Virus record (IMG/VR): IMGVR_UViG_3300029955_000060
Coordinates: 1-41,965 of that record
Length of the DNA stretch: 41,965 nt
Source: a virus
Reading direction: 5' to 3' (one strand)
In this document: positions 40,978 to 41,965 of the stretch, piece after piece
How the letters are laid out: each line of letters opens with the position of its first letter
Numbering within the stretch: position 1 is the stretch's first letter
Made by a program: the position numbers and the translations under genes
The notes under the pieces: generated by a model
What the model saw: only the letters and a program-made list of their open reading frames with translations
Told to the model about the DNA's origin: nothing
Databases searched by the model: none

Positions 40978-41965
40978 AGAAGCTACTCCCATTTCTCCTC
41001 GCGGCCCTGCTGCCGTTCTCAGCACAGGCGCAGCGTCAGGCAATCACGGTCGAACCCAACGGCACGGGGGCCGGCACCGTAAGCACGGCCGGCATCAACT
41101 ACTACTATATGGGGGCCAACACGTACGACTTCACCGGGAGCACCCTCGTTAGCGGGTCGCTGGTCGCGTCAACCACTGCCGTCTACTACAACGTGACGCA
41201 GGCCAACAGCTTTGTCGCAGGGCAGCCCGTGACGATAAACTCGGGGGGGACATGGGTCGGGGCTTCGGCCAACTCAACGCTGGCGGCGGCGAACGCCGTT
41301 GGCATCGTGTCCAGCACAGGCCTTTCGGCGGGAGCGTTTCAGGTGGTTGTTGACGGCATCTGCCCCATCGGCGGGTCTGCGCTAACGACGGGCAGCATCT
41401 ACTACGTTCCGTTGGCCGCTGGGATCGTGACATCCACCGCGCCGAGTGTGGCCGGCCAGTACGTCTACCCTCTGGCAACGGCCATCAGCCCGAGCATCCT
41501 TGTCGTCAGCATTTCGACGCCGTCCATCGTCAGCTCGCTTGCGGTATCGCTATCAGGCAACAACGTGTTGACGGGCACGAACCAATTCAACAATCGCGTG
41601 GAGATTGGGCCGAATGGAACTTCGACAACGAGTTACTTTTCAGTGGACCCCGCCATCACTGTACCTGGTGGTGTCTCGTCCAACATGGAGCAGCTTACCG
41701 GAGTGGGCACGGCGAGCGGAAACAGCTACGCCACCACCGGCCTTCTTATTCAGCCTAATTTCACCTTGGGGGCATTCACTGGCGGCAATGTTAATTTCGT
41801 GGACATTGAGGCTGGCGGATCTACGACGGGAACGCCTGCCAGCGGCTACATGCTTAAGGTGGGTGCCCCCCTGTCGGGCATGACCGGAGCTTTTGACGTT
41901 GTGAGCGGCGCGGTGAACTTGGGCAGCGGGACCATTACCAGTACGGGGAGTGTGGTGATGAACTC
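40974..41965 (+). CDS. Fibre protein with signal peptide, N-terminal part (runs off the window end)
   Basis: At least 330 codons, open at the 3' end. [20 protein letters not shown] is a textbook Sec signal peptide with cleavage after AQA (residue 19). A beta-rich domain with [20 protein letters not shown] and [14 protein letters not shown] follows, similar to the 'v~l~G~v~v~v~g' surface domain found in several phage fibre proteins. [17 protein letters not shown] then starts a shaft. The last 62 bases equal 79-140 in frame, so the gene continues with the frame that ends at 918. ATGA overlap with the previous gene. Confidence 0.8.
   Translation, partial: MKKLLPFLLAALLPFSAQAQRQAITVEPNGTGAGTVSTAGINYYYMGANTYDFTGSTLVSGSLVASTTAVYYNVTQANSFVAGQPVTINSGGTWVGASANSTLAAANAVGIVSSTGLSAGAFQVVVDGICPIGGSALTTGSIYYVPLAAGIVTSTAPSVAGQYVYPLATAISPSILVVSISTPSIVSSLAVSLSGNNVLTGTNQFNNRVEIGPNGTSTTSYFSVDPAITVPGGVSSNMEQLTGVGTASGNSYATTGLLIQPNFTLGAFTGGNVNFVDIEAGGSTTGTPASGYMLKVGAPLSGMTGAFDVVSGAVNLGSGTITSTGSVVMN
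41904..41965. repeat. 62-bp copy of 79-140 at the window end
   Basis: Identical to 79-140. It marks the join between the two parts of the fibre gene and the probable circular closure of the molecule. Confidence 0.9.

Overview
The window looks like a nearly complete genome of a GC-rich, short-tailed (podovirus-type) bacteriophage. The evidence is a full virion gene set in T7/BPP-1-like order: terminase small and large subunits, portal, scaffold, major capsid protein, two tail-tube proteins, a GNAT-like protein, three internal virion proteins, a tail-fibre adaptor and fibres/spikes. The two ends of the window fall inside one tail-fibre gene: the last 62 bases (41904-41965) repeat 79-140 in the same reading frame, so the molecule is probably circular or circularly permuted. 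No integrase, repressor, RNA polymerase or DNA polymerase gene was recognised, so the phage probably depends on host transcription and on the host replisome. The host cannot be named. A lipobox lipoprotein, Sec-type and Tat-type leaders and glycan-related genes suggest a Gram-negative bacterium, and most uncoupled start codons lack a Shine-Dalgarno sequence.

Layout. 1-3424 (+): the end of a fibre gene, a glycine-rich secreted or fibre protein, then a lysis-type cassette (holin-like protein, lipoprotein, permuted papain-like amidase, membrane protein). 3421-10563 (-): the early operon, transcribed leftward. In order of transcription it encodes a replication initiator-like protein with phased TGTTGAC iterons inside its gene, a DnaC-like helicase loader, small basic and zinc-binding proteins, an Ala/Tyr-repeat protein, a coiled-coil protein, an ERF-type annealing protein, a YqaJ-type exonuclease, two unknown proteins and a run of tiny, mostly ATGA-coupled microproteins. 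The operon meets the lysis cassette at a shared CTAG where the two stop codons interlock. 10564-10707: divergent control region with a second set of the same repeats.

10708-19561 (+): packaging and head genes, ending with a scaffold-like protein, two small genes and a GroES-like co-chaperonin. 19506-24928 (+): an unusual cassette of eight genes: three GT-A-type glycosyltransferases, a shortened UDP-sugar dehydrogenase-like protein lacking the catalytic cysteine, two methyltransferases, a GT11 fucosyltransferase-like enzyme and a DUF3431-like protein. It sits between scaffold/co-chaperonin and the major capsid gene. 24929-25092: a structured, SD-less leader before the capsid gene. 25093-26736: capsid and a companion head protein, closed by a strong terminator.

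26741-37271 (+): tail-tube proteins carrying carbohydrate-binding-like inserts, GNAT-like protein, internal virion proteins, a small acidic protein and an ATP-grasp enzyme. 37281-41965 (+), continuing at position 79: fibre adaptor, a pectate-lyase-like tailspike with an exact 210-bp tandem duplication, and proteins with N-terminal signal peptides, including the fibre that crosses the window ends. The most unusual features are the glycan cassette plus GroES in the head operon, the ATP-grasp enzyme, the run of signal-peptide-bearing proteins at the fibre locus, and the helically phased iterons inside the replication gene.
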